From assembly GCA_000934455.1 (NCBI GenBank), contig KN890637.1:23617-47779 (forward strand): 24,163 nucleotides of DNA, in the 5' to 3' direction. Both the position numbers and the translations under genes were made by a program. The notes below the pieces were generated by a model that did no database searches, was not told where the DNA came from, and saw nothing but the letters and a program-made list of their open reading frames with translations. This document shows positions 1-10,494 of the stretch, piece after piece. The first letter of the stretch is position 1, and each line of letters starts with the position of its first letter. The DNA comes from Apostichopus parvimensis (Eukaryota > Echinodermata > Holothuroidea > Aspidochirotida > Stichopodidae).

Positions 1-1604
1 AAGATTTGAAGTTTTAATGTTATAGATAATGGAGGATATTATATTATATGAACGAGTCCTTGAATGATCTTCAGGGTAAACTGGAAAATGGACTGTTTCT
101 TATATTGGCATTGATAAAGAGTTACTTGAGAAAACAGATATAGTATAGAAATATTTTTGTATCTCTTCTGTAGCGGATAACTGGATGTCATTCAAATGAT
201 AATTACTTTCGATCTCAAATTCACCACTAATACTCAACCCCGAAGCAAACTCTTGTGTTCATTTTTATTCATTTTGCAATTTTATCCATTATCCGAGTTC
301 ATTATTTAGTTTCCGTATATACTCTGTTAAATGTAAATGTATATATCGATATCAGCTGAAGGAAAATGGTTTTCGGTTGACAGAAATTTTGTATCATGCT
401 GAGAAATCTATGTAATTTTTGGTCATTTTGTGACACACTGATCGAGCTAATAGACGCATGGTAATATATAGGAACCCCCTGACTTCTCCAGCTCAATAGT
501 TTACATGAGCAACTCGTGCCGCCACGTAGAATTTTAGTATTAACCTGCCCTAGTCCAAGAAACAGAAAAAAAGGAAACGAAATGGGATTGCTAGTAATAT
601 TTCTATATATAGGCCTAGCTATTCTGGGTTTAAAGATATTAAACTTTTATAAAATGGGCTTAATTACTAATATCGTACAGAGTTACGTTAGAAATTATAA
701 AGATTCATGGAATTTCTGCAAAGAATTTTAAACTACCCTACTTGATTCAATTTACTAAAAAACAAAACTTACTTGGTACCAATAATTATGTAATACATAT
801 TACGTTAAAAAAAAAACACACACAAAGAGAAGACAAACAAAACCAAACAAATAGACATTACAACAAACAAAGAACTTTGTAAGGTTCCTGTTTCTATATC
901 GCTTAGAATGCTGCTTTAAACCATGATTTTCGATTTCATATTTCAGTCACTATTGCGTCTGAACTTTGTGCATGCATCATCAATACACGAAGGACGCTTC
1001 ATTCACGGTGAACATTTCCCCTTGACACAAAGTGCACGGTTTTGATTTGCATCAAGTTAGACGCAGCGGTTTATTTCGCTTAAATGTTAACCCGTGTCAA
1101 TTAACATCGTGGGCGCCACACGTCGCTGCAGCTGTACACATTGATGATGAAGTAGTGACCATGGATATAATAATGAAACGGAGAGTGAAAATACTCCGTG
1201 AAACTATCTTCCAATATCTCATTCTTTCTCATCCTTTGAAGCATTAAACTCATAACTCGGGGCAACTTCTGCTCCCCTAGCTTTTCAAAAGACTTTTGAC
1301 TTTTCTCATGAGAGTGGTCTGGTATACACTCGCGGCTGTCAGCAAAGACTATATTACATTAAATATGACATTAAAGTATAGATGTTAAAACCTTCAATTA
1401 TTCGCATTGGTAATGGACTTTTATTTTGTTTCATGGAGCATTCATTTCTTTCAGAAACAGTAACAGTATTCAAAGATACCACTCCGAGTCGTGATTATAA
1501 AAATAAGAGTTAATGCATATATATTTAAAAAAGGAAACTTCTACAAATCGTGATGTACTTTAAAAGCGTTTATTTGAAATTTCAATATTTGAACTGAAAA
1601 GTGT
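1..1604. other. Intergenic or intronic sequence, no gene seen
   Basis: This is A+T-rich sequence without a convincing exon. A 49-codon ATG frame at 581-730 (plus) begins with a hydrophobic stretch, but it has no promoter, splice sites or recognisable family. A moderately GC-richer patch at about 1030-1250 is open for 71 codons on the plus strand; it does not start with ATG and resembles nothing I know. An A-rich low-complexity tract lies at about 806-870. I call no gene here. Confidence 0.6.
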
Positions 1605-2165
1605 ATTATGTGAACAGAATAACGGAGACGGGCTTAACATGAGTGCAGATACCGACTCAGAAATTGGTTGTGGTGTTTGCTTGATCCTTTCTGATATTAA
1701 TTGTGGAAATGAACCACTTCCAATTTTGCTACCGTTTAGTACTTATCAATTTTCTGCCATCCACACACAGATATTATTAATGTATTTTTATTGCAGGTAT
1801 GAATATCCAGTCTGTAAACAGTAATTGTACGAAAAATGAAGTTGCGTATCGTCGACGAAAAGCATAAAATCAAGATAATTGGCTACAATAATATCTTCGA
1901 GTGGAGATGTAGATAAGTTGAAAATGAATAGGCCCAAGGAATCTACTCCGGGAAACACCGCAAAATAATCGTTTCATCCATCAACTTTACAATTTCCTAT
2001 ACAAACACTTTGATTACGTCTAACGAAGATATGACTGGAACCATTCCAGAGCAATACCATTTATGCCGAACCGAGGCTCCAGACGTTGGAGCCAAATAGC
2101 ATAGTCGATTGTATCAAAAGCAACTGTAAGGTCGAGAAGGACTAGAATACACTCTTAGTGATTGT
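1605..2165 (-). pseudogene. Decayed non-LTR retrotransposon reverse transcriptase (L2/CR1-like)
   Basis: Read on the minus strand, this stretch gives a reverse transcriptase palm domain in several broken frames. About 2104-2150 reads [16 protein letters not shown], which is motif A with the catalytic Asp. It is followed by [19 protein letters not shown] (about 2034-2090), the typical block between motifs A and B. A degenerate PQGSVLGP-like motif B (SLGP) lies near 1930. TSPLEDIIVANYLDFML then leads straight into FVDDTQL at about 1843-1866, the motif C catalytic box. Beyond it, WMAEN and LNGSK blocks match the thumb region of L2/CR1-type elements. At least one stop codon precedes motif A, more interrupt the segment after it, and several frame changes are needed to follow the homology, so the copy is dead. 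No ORF1, endonuclease domain or 3' tail repeat could be identified, so it is a fragment. In a living element this enzyme copies the element's RNA into DNA at a nicked target site. The clade assignment (L2 or CR1 rather than Jockey) is from motif wording only. Confidence 0.88.
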
Positions 2166-2169
2166 CCAT

Positions 2170-3190
2170 AGAAACTAGATTGTTATTAGATGATTTAAAA
2201 CAAAAGCAAACAAAAAAAAGTTTTGTTACATTTTTAAATTGTGTAAATCATTGATCAGAAAAGAGAAGTTACATAGAAATTCGTGTTCAAAGATAATCGG
2301 AGTTTCCTTACGTCATTGATTCACTGGACAATTAAGCATTTTTAAATGTATGAGATATAGAAACTATATAAGATTGGAAAAAGAAAGCAATAAAAAAGAC
2401 CCACGAAATATCTCGATGACATTCAGGCTCCACCCACCGAGTGACTTTTTTATTCGGTAGTTGAGGGCGTACCTAATAATGTACAATCGTGGCTGCAGTT
2501 TGGAGAGAAATATTGAGGCAAACCATTCCTTAGATATGTTGCAGTGATGTGCTTTACATCACTTTCTTTTCCACAAAGAATTTCTTTAATAATATCTGAC
2601 TTTTTGGAATTAACGTTGTAATTTATTCCGTATCAAATTTCTCTCGACAGATTACTGTTAATAACAACACATTTATCGGTTACTCGGGTACTACAATTAA
2701 TTAATTAAAAAAAAAGTAATACGTAATGCTACATCACAGTTAAAAATGACATTTCTCTTTCGCTCATAAGATAATCTATAGAGTAGTTACATGCTTTAAA
2801 TTAGACTCTGTGGCTTTTTTCTTCTCAGTTAAATGAGATAGAAATCGACATTTTAAAAGATTGTTGGATAGTTTTACAGGAATAAATGAATATAAAGTTT
2901 CTCGCAATATGGGACTCTGTTTCACCTCTACTTAAATTACGTCGTAACCGCGTCCCGATTTTTTTTGGGAGAATGTTTGAGAGCAGCTGCAATGTATACC
3001 CTTTTTGCATAGGCTAGGCCTAGATTTGGTACAACGATAATGTATTGGACGGACAATTTTATCGCTAAGGTGACGTCACAGAGGAAGAACTACTTCAACT
3101 CAGTTCTGTTACGGAAATATGGGACGATTAAACTGAGTCCCTAGGCTTTGCCTTTTCGTCAGAGAGAAGGGTAAAGGTGAAGAAAAGGGG
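2170..3190. other. Intergenic sequence, no gene seen
   Basis: This is A+T-rich sequence without a supported gene. A 61-codon minus frame at 2825-3010 has no coding character. A TGACGTCA octamer lies at 3071-3078. Confidence 0.55.
3071..3078. promoter_or_regulatory. CRE palindrome TGACGTCA, copy 1
   Basis: This is a perfect match to the CREB/ATF full-site octamer. It lies inside a 15-base word, GGTGACGTCACAGAG, which recurs exactly at 22159-22173. No promoter is visible beside it, so function is unproven. Confidence 0.45.
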
Positions 3191-3270
3191 GTTAATGATG
3201 AAAATAGGTGCGTGGGTGGGGGGGGGGGTAGGGGAAGAGGCTAGATTGGGACTAAGGGAAAGTAAAGGAG
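3176..3270 (+). repeat. Polypurine / G-quadruplex-like tract
   Basis: The plus strand is almost entirely purine over this stretch. At 3214-3234 it contains GGG-T-G(11)-TA-GGGG, which satisfies the usual four-run G-quadruplex pattern. ORFs on both strands here are open only because purine-rich strands lack stop codons. They should not be read as genes. Confidence 0.7.
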
Positions 3271-3574
3271 AACCATGTAAGAAATCTATTTTTAAAGTTG
3301 ATAAGGTATATGTTTCAGGAAATTTGGGCACGATCTTTCGGCGGCACCTTTCGTCAATTTCAAGTTATAATCATTGCCGTGGCAAAGAGCCTATGTCATT
3401 ATTTGAACTTTGTCATAATTAAGTGACGATTGTTTTAGGGGATTTTTGTTGTGCAAGCCTTTGATAGCTAGACGTACTTCACATGGGAAACATTGCGCAA
3501 TATTATTTATTCCACAAACGGCGTAAGACAGACATTACTCATGGATTCCTATAGATCGAGGACAACAAAAACCA
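3271..3574. other. Intergenic sequence, no gene seen
   Basis: I see no coding signal, RNA gene or repeat between the polypurine tract and the minisatellite. Confidence 0.5.
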
Positions 3575-3628
3575 AGAGAACAATAGAATGAAAGAGAAAA
3601 ATAGGATGAAAGAGAACAATGAGAAGAA
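3575..3628 (+). repeat. Minisatellite, 18-bp unit, three copies
   Basis: Three contiguous 18-base units can be laid out by eye: AGAGAACAATAGAATGAA at 3575-3592, AGAGAAAAATAGGATGAA at 3593-3610 and AGAGAACAATGAGAAGAA at 3611-3628. The second differs from the first at two positions. The third is more diverged over its last half. The unit is a multiple of three, but no open reading frame of note runs through it. Confidence 0.85.
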
Positions 3629-4936
3629 TAGCAAACCATCAGGGGCGTGTATCAAAGACGGTAATATTAAAGCAGGCAGGGATTGTTAATGGCGAACCGA
3701 GAGCAAATTTTTTTAATCTGACTTCAGCGGCAGCTGAGGGGAAGAAAACTGCTAAGATGTAATACAAGTATACATACATGTAGTCCTCTCTCCTGTGTAG
3801 TTTCTCAACGAAGACAAGATGAAACCAATTGACAGAAACCATATAGCCCAGTAAATATATCATTACAACCAGTTGCTTCTATTTCTAAAGATTTGTAACT
3901 TTATAGTCACTCTATTATAGCGGACTAACTTGTTTTTTCCGTGTCTTTCTCTTTTTAAATACGACCATCGAATGCTTTATGTTATATGATCACTCGTTTA
4001 AAAGCGTGAGATTATCGGTTATATTATTAATAGAAGTAAACGTTTGCTTCCTATATTGGAAGAGTATTCTTCGGAGAGATTTGAAGCAATCTATTATATA
4101 TATTGAATACTATGCAAGTTACGGGACGATACAAAGAAGCGAACTTTGACCTTTAACACCACTCCTGCCAAATCGACGAAGTGTATCCACGATGATCAAT
4201 TTGTAATTATCGTGGAAGAGTTGTTTCTTAAAGGATAACACCATATGTATATAGGCTACAAATAGTGCAAGCAATAAAGAAAAAGGGGGGGGGGGAGTTA
4301 TCCCGAGTTTAGGTTAAGAGCCTTTGGGATGTGTCAATTGACGAACATGCTTCTTTGTCACTGGTTTAATGCATAGTCAATTTTATGAACTCAATACAAA
4401 ACCAACATGTCTTATTTAACCTATAAGTGTAAAAGCCCACGACTGACATCCAACACGACGTATCCTTGTTATTATAAACATTTCAGTTAAATGTTGCTAT
4501 TGATTTCTATTTCACGTATGATAACCTGACTTAAAGGTCTGTGTGTTATGCTAGGTAATACAACCAGTTTGACCTATACCTCTTCAATGTTGAAATAGTT
4601 ATTGTTAGCAAACGTAAAAGAAAAATAGCATTTTGGACTGACAGTAATGGTTTACCAGTCTACACCTTAGCATGCATTAGTTGTGCCTATTTAACCTTTG
4701 ATATCGTATCATATCTCAACACAAATGTCTTCCCACCTCTTTTGAGCGGCTTCTCTCACTTATCGGTTTTATTATCAGCATAACGAAAGTGACAATCTCA
4801 ATGATCCCATTCGACGCAAAATGTTTACTCTTGCCGTATCAGATATGAGCCATGATAAACCTGCTCGAGAAATCATACAAAATGGCCGCGTCGCCATAGA
4901 AACGGATGGTTTGTAATCAGTATACAAGGGAATAAC
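3629..4936. other. Intergenic sequence with a poly-G tract
   Basis: No gene is supported. A homopolymer of 11 G lies at 4285-4295 after an A-rich run. The word CAGGGGCG at about 3642 resembles a hAT terminus, but no matching end was found. A 74-codon minus frame at 3639-3863 shows no domain. Confidence 0.55.
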
Positions 4937-5330
4937 TTAACGCTGATATTTATTAGTCTTCAAGACTGGGTCGTACTTTATGAAGTCTTTCATATGTTTA
5001 TGGATGGAACCAATCAGATCAACCGATACAGTCACTGCTTGTACAAATGTTTCATTATTGATTCAGCAGTGTTTTCGACAGTCTCACCGGCACCATAAAC
5101 AGATACAAGATTCAGCGAACGATCTTGAAAAAATCTTGTTTTCCAAAAATATCAATATAAATTTTACACAAGGATGGCTCCAATATGACCATTGCATGCA
5201 GAAGAAAAATTTGAACATTTTGTGCCGAGGTTCTTCTTAGCCGGTTCAAACACATTTCAGTGTCAATGTCTTTTGGAACTTCTGACGCACCGTTGACGAA
5301 AATAACAAACGTATTTTTGCTCGCAATCAT
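4937..5330 (-). pseudogene. Frame-shifted coding-like relic, unidentified protein
   Basis: The minus strand reads as protein-like sequence over about 130 codons if two frame changes are allowed. The first segment (5330 to about 5118) contains FVIFVNGASEVPKDIDTE, RLRRTSAQNVQIFLLH and IFGKQDFFKI. The second (about 5120 to 5035) contains RSLNLVSVYGAGETVENTAE and IMKHLYKQ. The third contains VSVDLIGSIHKHMKDF and KYDPVLKTNKYQR before a TAA at 4937-4939. Strand-helix alternation with a terminal L-x-x-I...FFKI...L pattern recalls the second half of a von Willebrand factor A domain, but no MIDAS residues are visible, so this is a weak suggestion. The plus strand also carries an 86-codon ORF (4980-5240). 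The three-segment continuity favours the minus strand. I do not recognise the family. Confidence 0.4.
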
Positions 5331-5393
5331 TCAATTTTTTAGCAAACATGGACAAACATTATTCTGAAAATGTATTTTAAGTTCATTATTTAT

Positions 5394-5654
5394 TTAGTCT
5401 TTAATATGAATTTTTCCTCCACTGACGAAAAAAATATTTCCGTGTCTCGCAATTCTTATAAGTGTTACACCTCTTTCGAGAACACCTTCCTTCATCAGTG
5501 TCAAAACATGTAAATATATAGGCCTATGTATACCTCTCTCTTTATTGGTTATAACATGTTGCATGCGTGTTATAACATAGGCCAATACTTCTTTCCCTGC
5601 GTTAGTTCTATGACATGACATGTTGGTTATGTTACTGGTCATATTTTGTTGCAT
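5394..5654 (-). pseudogene. 86-codon minus-strand ORF, possibly the upstream part of the same relic
   Basis: This is an open frame of 86 codons directly upstream (in minus-strand order) of the frame-shifted relic at 4937-5330. Its C-terminal half reads LTLMKEGVLERGVTLIRIA and RHGNIFFVSGGKIHIKD, which has a protein-like mix of residues. The N-terminal part contains NAGKEVLAYVITRM. It does not join the neighbouring relic in frame; a stop separates them, and no clean splice pair was found between them. It could be an upstream exon or fragment of the same dead gene, or chance. No domain is recognised. Confidence 0.25.
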
Positions 5655-5672
5655 ATACGTATAATATGGTCC

Positions 5673-6185
5673 TTTGACCAGGCAGTTAAATAATCATATA
5701 TAATGACATATATATACGTCTAATTTGAACCGGTTAATTTGAACGGTCAGTTAGGTACGGTATGTATTATTAACATATAGAGTTGTAATTTCACGTTAGT
5801 TTGACCGGATTAATTGGTTAGATGCGTGTGTTAGCTTATATTCGCCTGATTTATCTGTAAGTTTGACCAGTAAGTTACTTAAAATATGTCATGGATTCTG
5901 ATCACATCTACGTTTGAATTACAGTTTAGATCGGTACGAGTTGGTTCACATGTGTGCTACAAATCTGATTTACGGGTTAGTTTAACCGATTAGTTACGTA
6001 TGTGTGTTAACTCATATATAGGTGTGATTTAGCGATGACTTAGTAACGTATGTGTATAAAACATGACAGGTCTGATTCACCGGTTAGTTCTGTAAATGTA
6101 CAAAATTAACGTGTGATTTATCGGTTAGTTGACCGGTTAGTTACATTTATTTGTTTAACATACGTTTCATTTACTGGTTAGTTTC
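5673..6185 (+). repeat. Degenerate tandem array, unit about 60 bp
   Basis: About eight or nine diverged copies of one unit follow each other. Each unit opens with GTTAGTTTGACCGGTTAGTT or a variant (for example at about 5799, 5869, 5976, 6082 and 6124). A TACGTATGTGTGTTAAC-like block comes next, and the unit ends in GTGATTTA or CTGATTTA. Unit length varies from about 41 to 66 bases, consistent with old indels. Copies near 5980 and 6130 are closest to the inferred consensus. The array has no reading frame and no flanking gene, so it is best described as an ageing minisatellite. Confidence 0.8.
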
Positions 6186-7164
6186 TTATCCTTTGCAACA
6201 TATAGTTCTATGGTCTCTATTATGCTTATTATATCATATTTTGCAGTAAGACACTTTGCCCTGGTTACTTTATTCCTTCACTGTCATAACTTATTGCTTG
6301 TTCTTACACCAACCAGTCACTTTAGGTCTGTCTGAAAAGATTGATATGTTAAAAGCTCATCCCACTTTAGTAACGCTCAAAATACTTCATCAATGCATCT
6401 AATTTGCATATATGGTCTCCGGGGGTTACATGTGTTTTTGACGTTTCAAAGTCTTAGCTCTATATCTGCTCACTGCACCTACTTCATGTGAGAAGGAACG
6501 CAACATTCATCCGCGGAATTTTGCTCAGCCTGAGGCTCATAGATTTGTGGTTGTTCTACCTGCACTTACAAATGACAGGTACATAAAGCACATATAATTG
6601 GACAGCATCCAACGAGTTTAATGCCTTGCTTAATGAAGCAATACATAATGACGTATCAACGTGAATTACGTGTAATGTCCAATAAGATAATATCGTAAAC
6701 ATTAAACTTTCTGCTCTCTGAGCACAAAGTCAAGCTTTTCACTGATTAATATACTTTATTGGTATAGGCTAGTGAATCGACTTTGGCAAGTCGATGTGTA
6801 TTGGTTTTTTTTTAATATTATACTTTTCGTAAATCAAAGATGCAAATACACAGGTTGGAATTCATTGCGGTGTATACGATGATGACGTTTGCAACCTCTC
6901 ATATTCGTCGGAATATGGATGAGTGGCTCACTGTTGATTGAATTAAAGATGAAACTCGGTCATGATTTAAGCCTCAAAATCTCCCCTGGGTGAAAATTAA
7001 TACGCATGGTAACACAGACGCCATTTAGTACATAACTCAAGGGTATAATTAAAACTCATACATTTTCATTTGATTTCTCTCTAAAATGATTTAAACCAAG
7101 TACGGTAGCCAACTGACTGCCTGGAAAGAAAAGACCAGTTTTTTTTTCGGACAAAGGTTTTGTA

Positions 7165-7207
7165 TTTGAAGAAGAAGAGGAAGAAAAAGAAAAAGAAAGG
7201 GAGGAAA
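7165..7207 (+). repeat. Polypurine GAA-rich tract
   Basis: The plus strand is an uninterrupted run of A and G, made of GAAGAAGAAGAGGAAG-like units followed by AAAGAAAAAGAAAGGGAGG. It is low-complexity sequence without a coding frame. Confidence 0.75.
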
Positions 7208-7398
7208 AATTGACAAGATTATAAAAAGGGGTAGAATTTGATCTTCGATTATGAAGCTTAGATAATTAAATAAAATTTCAATTCTTTTTTAAATTCAGAA
7301 TTGAGTGTAGTGTATATTAAAATGCGATATTCTTTAGGGAGGATGTCCGACCAAATAACATTTAGACGGTTACCTTAAATTAACAGGGAGGTGATTTC

Positions 7399-7406
7399 TG
7401 ACGTCA
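7399..7406. promoter_or_regulatory. CRE palindrome TGACGTCA, copy 2
   Basis: This is a perfect CREB/ATF full-site octamer with no adjacent promoter elements recognised. Confidence 0.4.
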
Positions 7407-8246
7407 ATGAAATTCATTTTGGCTCCCTCGAAAACATGCCACTTTATGAAACATTAAAAAAAGAGACGTTCCCCTGGATATATATATATAAAACGGAACC
7501 GAAGATGCAACAGTGAATGCTGACAAGTTCCAAATATATGAGTTAACATTTCAATTCAGATTAATGTTAACACCGGTTTATTAAAATAATTGCAATCCTA
7601 ACCAGAACACAGAATAATTATCACTGTAATTTCGTGAATTAAAGTATGCTCATTGATATAGAATAAAAGCTGACTATTAAACATTTTGCTTTTTACCATC
7701 TAGAAATAATAATCAATCGGTCATTTGCTGCTGGGAACTAAATCTCATACAGGCGGTTCGTGTAGCTTACATTAATGTAGTTAACATCATTATTTGCGAT
7801 AAGCTCATAAGCTGACTGGTTGGAATCTGTAGCATGGCGAGTTAGGTTGGGATGTGATGGTATTTATGGCGCATTGAAAAACTTGGGATAAAAATGTTTA
7901 CTTATTGTCACATGGGTACCTCAAATTATTAAATATATTTCTTTTAAATGCATGCATTCTAAATATTTTACATATTAATATAAATTTTCAAGAAATCTGG
8001 ACAAGTTTTGTATATAATTATAAGTATATGTTGGCACCTCGTTAGTATAATTATGACGCAATCAACCTTTGAGGCGGGTCGTTTATTCTTTCTGGCGTCG
8101 TTTAACAACTGTTAAACTAAATACTTAAAGTTACATATACTAACAAGGGTAAGCTTAGGATATTTATTAGTTCCTTCCGTATAGTTATTTTGCCTTTATC
8201 TTTCATTTAGGTAATAAAGAAAACACAGATTGACTGTATCATAATT

Positions 8247-8356
8247 TCTTGGTTTTTAATATCAACATTGTTTCTTGTTTTAGTAGGTCATTTCAATATT
8301 TCAATCGACCAAGTATCTGTCTTGTTTTGCATATACTATTGTCATCTTAATACAAA
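8247..8356 (+). repeat. Repeat B, copy 1
   Basis: This segment matches 8618-8733 in direct orientation at an offset of about 371 bases. Shared words include TTTTTAATATCAACATTG versus TTTTTCAATATCAACGTT, and AGTAGGTCATTTCAATATTT versus AGTAGGTCATTTACAATATT. Both copies then carry CGACCAAGTA. No coding content is evident. Confidence 0.75.
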
Positions 8357-8360
8357 CAGA

Positions 8361-8556
8361 ACAGTTTTCTGATTTATATTTCACCCAATTATCCTCACCC
8401 TCGCTCGCAAATATCTATAGGAAGTGTTTATTTTTTATGAAGGATATATGAACAAGAAATACACATTGTGTTCATGAATATGTATTTTCTTTCGGATCTA
8501 TACCCTGATATGAATGCCTTACTGTGTAAATAACGAATACTCATAAATATTCATTT
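8361..8556 (+). repeat. Repeat A, copy 1
   Basis: This segment matches 10280-10490 in direct orientation. Shared words include TCGCTCGCAAATATCTATAG, GAAGGATATATGAACA, TTTTCTTTCGGATCTATAC and TTACTGTGTAAATAACGAAT. The copies differ by substitutions and several small indels. It sits between the two B copies. Confidence 0.85.
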
Positions 8557-8617
8557 TACTGATATCTATCATATTTTTACATGAATATCCAGCTGTTTTT
8601 AGTTGTTTATCAGAATT

Positions 8618-8733
8618 GTTTGTTTTTCAATATCAACGTTTTTTTTTCTTTGAGTAGGTCATTTACAATATTTCAGTCGACCAAGTACGTTTCTTAGTTT
8701 TCATCCATAACATTATCATGTTAATAAAAAAAA
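8618..8733 (+). repeat. Repeat B, copy 2
   Basis: This is the diverged second copy of the B unit, immediately downstream of repeat A copy 1. The order B-A-B could be a tandem duplication of a B-A module that lost its second A. It could also be a composite element with B at each end. Confidence 0.75.
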
Positions 8734-8739
8734 GTTGCA

Positions 8740-10275
8740 AAACAACCTCAATCTTATCCACAATAAACAATGCAAACGTCTGCTTGGTGTTTGAACAACG
8801 GCTCACAAAAGTGTGTCATCAATAGTCAACTACATTGAGATTAAACTATGCAGAATATTGAGTTTTTCGTCCTTCATAAATGTTGACACTCCATCAGTTA
8901 TGAAATCCTAGTTCCCAATATATAGTGCCAAAGGATGATACGGTCTAATGCGATTTCGAGAATCCATCTTTCTACTAGTCTAAAATGAAACATTGACATA
9001 TTTTTCAGATGTCAGATAAATGTACAGTCAACGTCACTCTCCAACTCATCACTGAAAAAAACAGAATCATGAAACGAACGCGTAAAGGCATGAACTTGAA
9101 CGTAAAGGCATTTCCTTCTATAATGCACATTTGATAAATGATATTCCTCCAACCATTTTCTTTTTTTATGTTATCGAAAACTCTCTAAATGTCAGATTAT
9201 GCTGATGTCGATTCGGTGAAAAGAGAAAATGCAAACAAGCGTCGACGTATCTTGAAGGTTATCTATAACCATTCAGATGAAACTTGACCAATCCTTGTCA
9301 AATGGAATCGATTTAAATTACTTCAAATTTCATGCATCATTTGAAAAACCAATTCCATCTTCTCATTGGTTAAAAGATGCAATGCCAGTAAGACTGTTTG
9401 ACGACAAATCCTATTTTACTTCAACCGACCTTTAATTGTTTATTCTAAAAAAAATTGTTCCATAATGAAAAAAAAATGTATAAATTAAAATGAAGTTCCG
9501 TTCAAATTGCAACATGCTAACTTTCAATTATACTAAGGCTTAACAGCGATGACAAAATTTGTCAAAAGTAAGGAAGTAAACCAGGAATATTAACTTCAAT
9601 AAATTACAACTTCCGTTCTTCGCATGTTTTACTGTAAGAGTGTGTATGCACAGAATAGTTTAGTAACTATAAAAATTGTGAATTATATGCTTGGTATTTA
9701 ACATCAATAACATGGTTGTTGAGGCAAATTCATAAGGTCATGAAATCTGCATGTGGTGCCAGCTATGGTTATAGGCATAAAGGCTAAATTAAACAAGACT
9801 TTCAAAATAGGAGTAGGAGGGGGAAGGACGTACAACAGCGACTAGATCATTAAACTCTGCAAATACCGTACGTCGTGAGTATAGTATCAGCGTCATTAGT
9901 TGTTTGAGATAGATGAACACATTTTAAGAAACGATCAAGACGCGTGGCCGTTACCGATAGTTCTATGAGAAGGTTGGCTACTCGTAATTCGCATCATTAG
10001 AATGATAAGGCCCATGGAAAAATAAAGTCTTGTTCGTTCTCCGTAAAGTACAACACTTCGTAAAGTTGCATTATTTTGGCTAATGTGGCAAAAGTGTGCG
10101 TCAATGTACAAACTCAGTAAAGGTTGTACCTTATTTTGTACATAGTTACTGTTAATACCAAGGAGTATCATCGATCGTTTACCTCCCCAAAATACATTCC
10201 GTTAACATCGTCCTAAAACCTGTAAATTTAGTAAGCTGTGCACGTAAGAGAAATGGATTACTCTGCCACCCTTAA
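8740..10275. other. Intergenic sequence, no gene seen
   Basis: No gene is supported. The 78-codon minus frame at 9935-10171 has no recognisable domain. The word CGTAAAGGCAT occurs twice within 25 bases near 9083-9110, a small local duplication. A nested inverted repeat lies at 9284-9373. Confidence 0.55.
9284..9373. repeat. Nested inverted repeats (hairpin-forming)
   Basis: Three inverted pairs nest symmetrically: TTGACCAAT (9284-9292) with ATTGGTTAA (9365-9373, one mismatch); ATGGAAT (9302-9308) with ATTCCAT (9352-9358); and TTCAAAT (9322-9328) with ATTTGAA (9339-9345). Together they would fold into one interrupted hairpin of about 90 bases. It could be the remains of a palindromic MITE or chance in A+T-rich sequence. 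No target-site duplication was seen. Confidence 0.5.
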
Positions 10276-10279
10276 ATGA

Positions 10280-10490
10280 TCAGTTTCCTGAGTTGTGGTT
10301 CACCCATTTATCCTCATCCTCGCTCGCAAATATCTATAGGAAGACTTGTTTATTTGTTTAATATATGAAGGATATATGAACAGGAAATCGACATTGAACA
10401 TGCATTTTCTTTCGGATCTATACACTAATATGTATGCATTACTGTGTAAATAACGAATGCTCATTACGCTATATACTCATGAATGTTCCA
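10280..10490 (+). repeat. Repeat A, copy 2
   Basis: This is the second copy of the unit at 8361-8556, about 1.92 kb downstream in the same orientation. It is flanked by unrelated sequence rather than by B units, so A can occur without B. Confidence 0.85.
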
Positions 10491-10494
10491 AAAA

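Larger units (their letters stand above)
6190..8246. other. Intergenic sequence with simple repeats
   Basis: No gene is supported over these 2 kb, which lack even a 60-codon frame. Visible structure is limited to a polypurine tract of GAA/GGAA type at about 7165-7207, an alternating AT run at 7478-7490, and a CRE octamer at 7399-7406. Confidence 0.6.

Noticed and set aside
1639-1824. 61-codon plus-strand ORF
   Set aside because: It lies antisense to the reverse transcriptase relic, whose minus-strand motifs explain the sequence better.
3177-3422. 81-codon plus ORF overlapping a 67-codon minus ORF
   Set aside because: Both are open because the region is polypurine; neither has a domain.
3642-3665. 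CAGGGGCGTGT, resembling a hAT terminus
   Set aside because: No matching inverted terminus or flanking duplication was found within about 1 kb.
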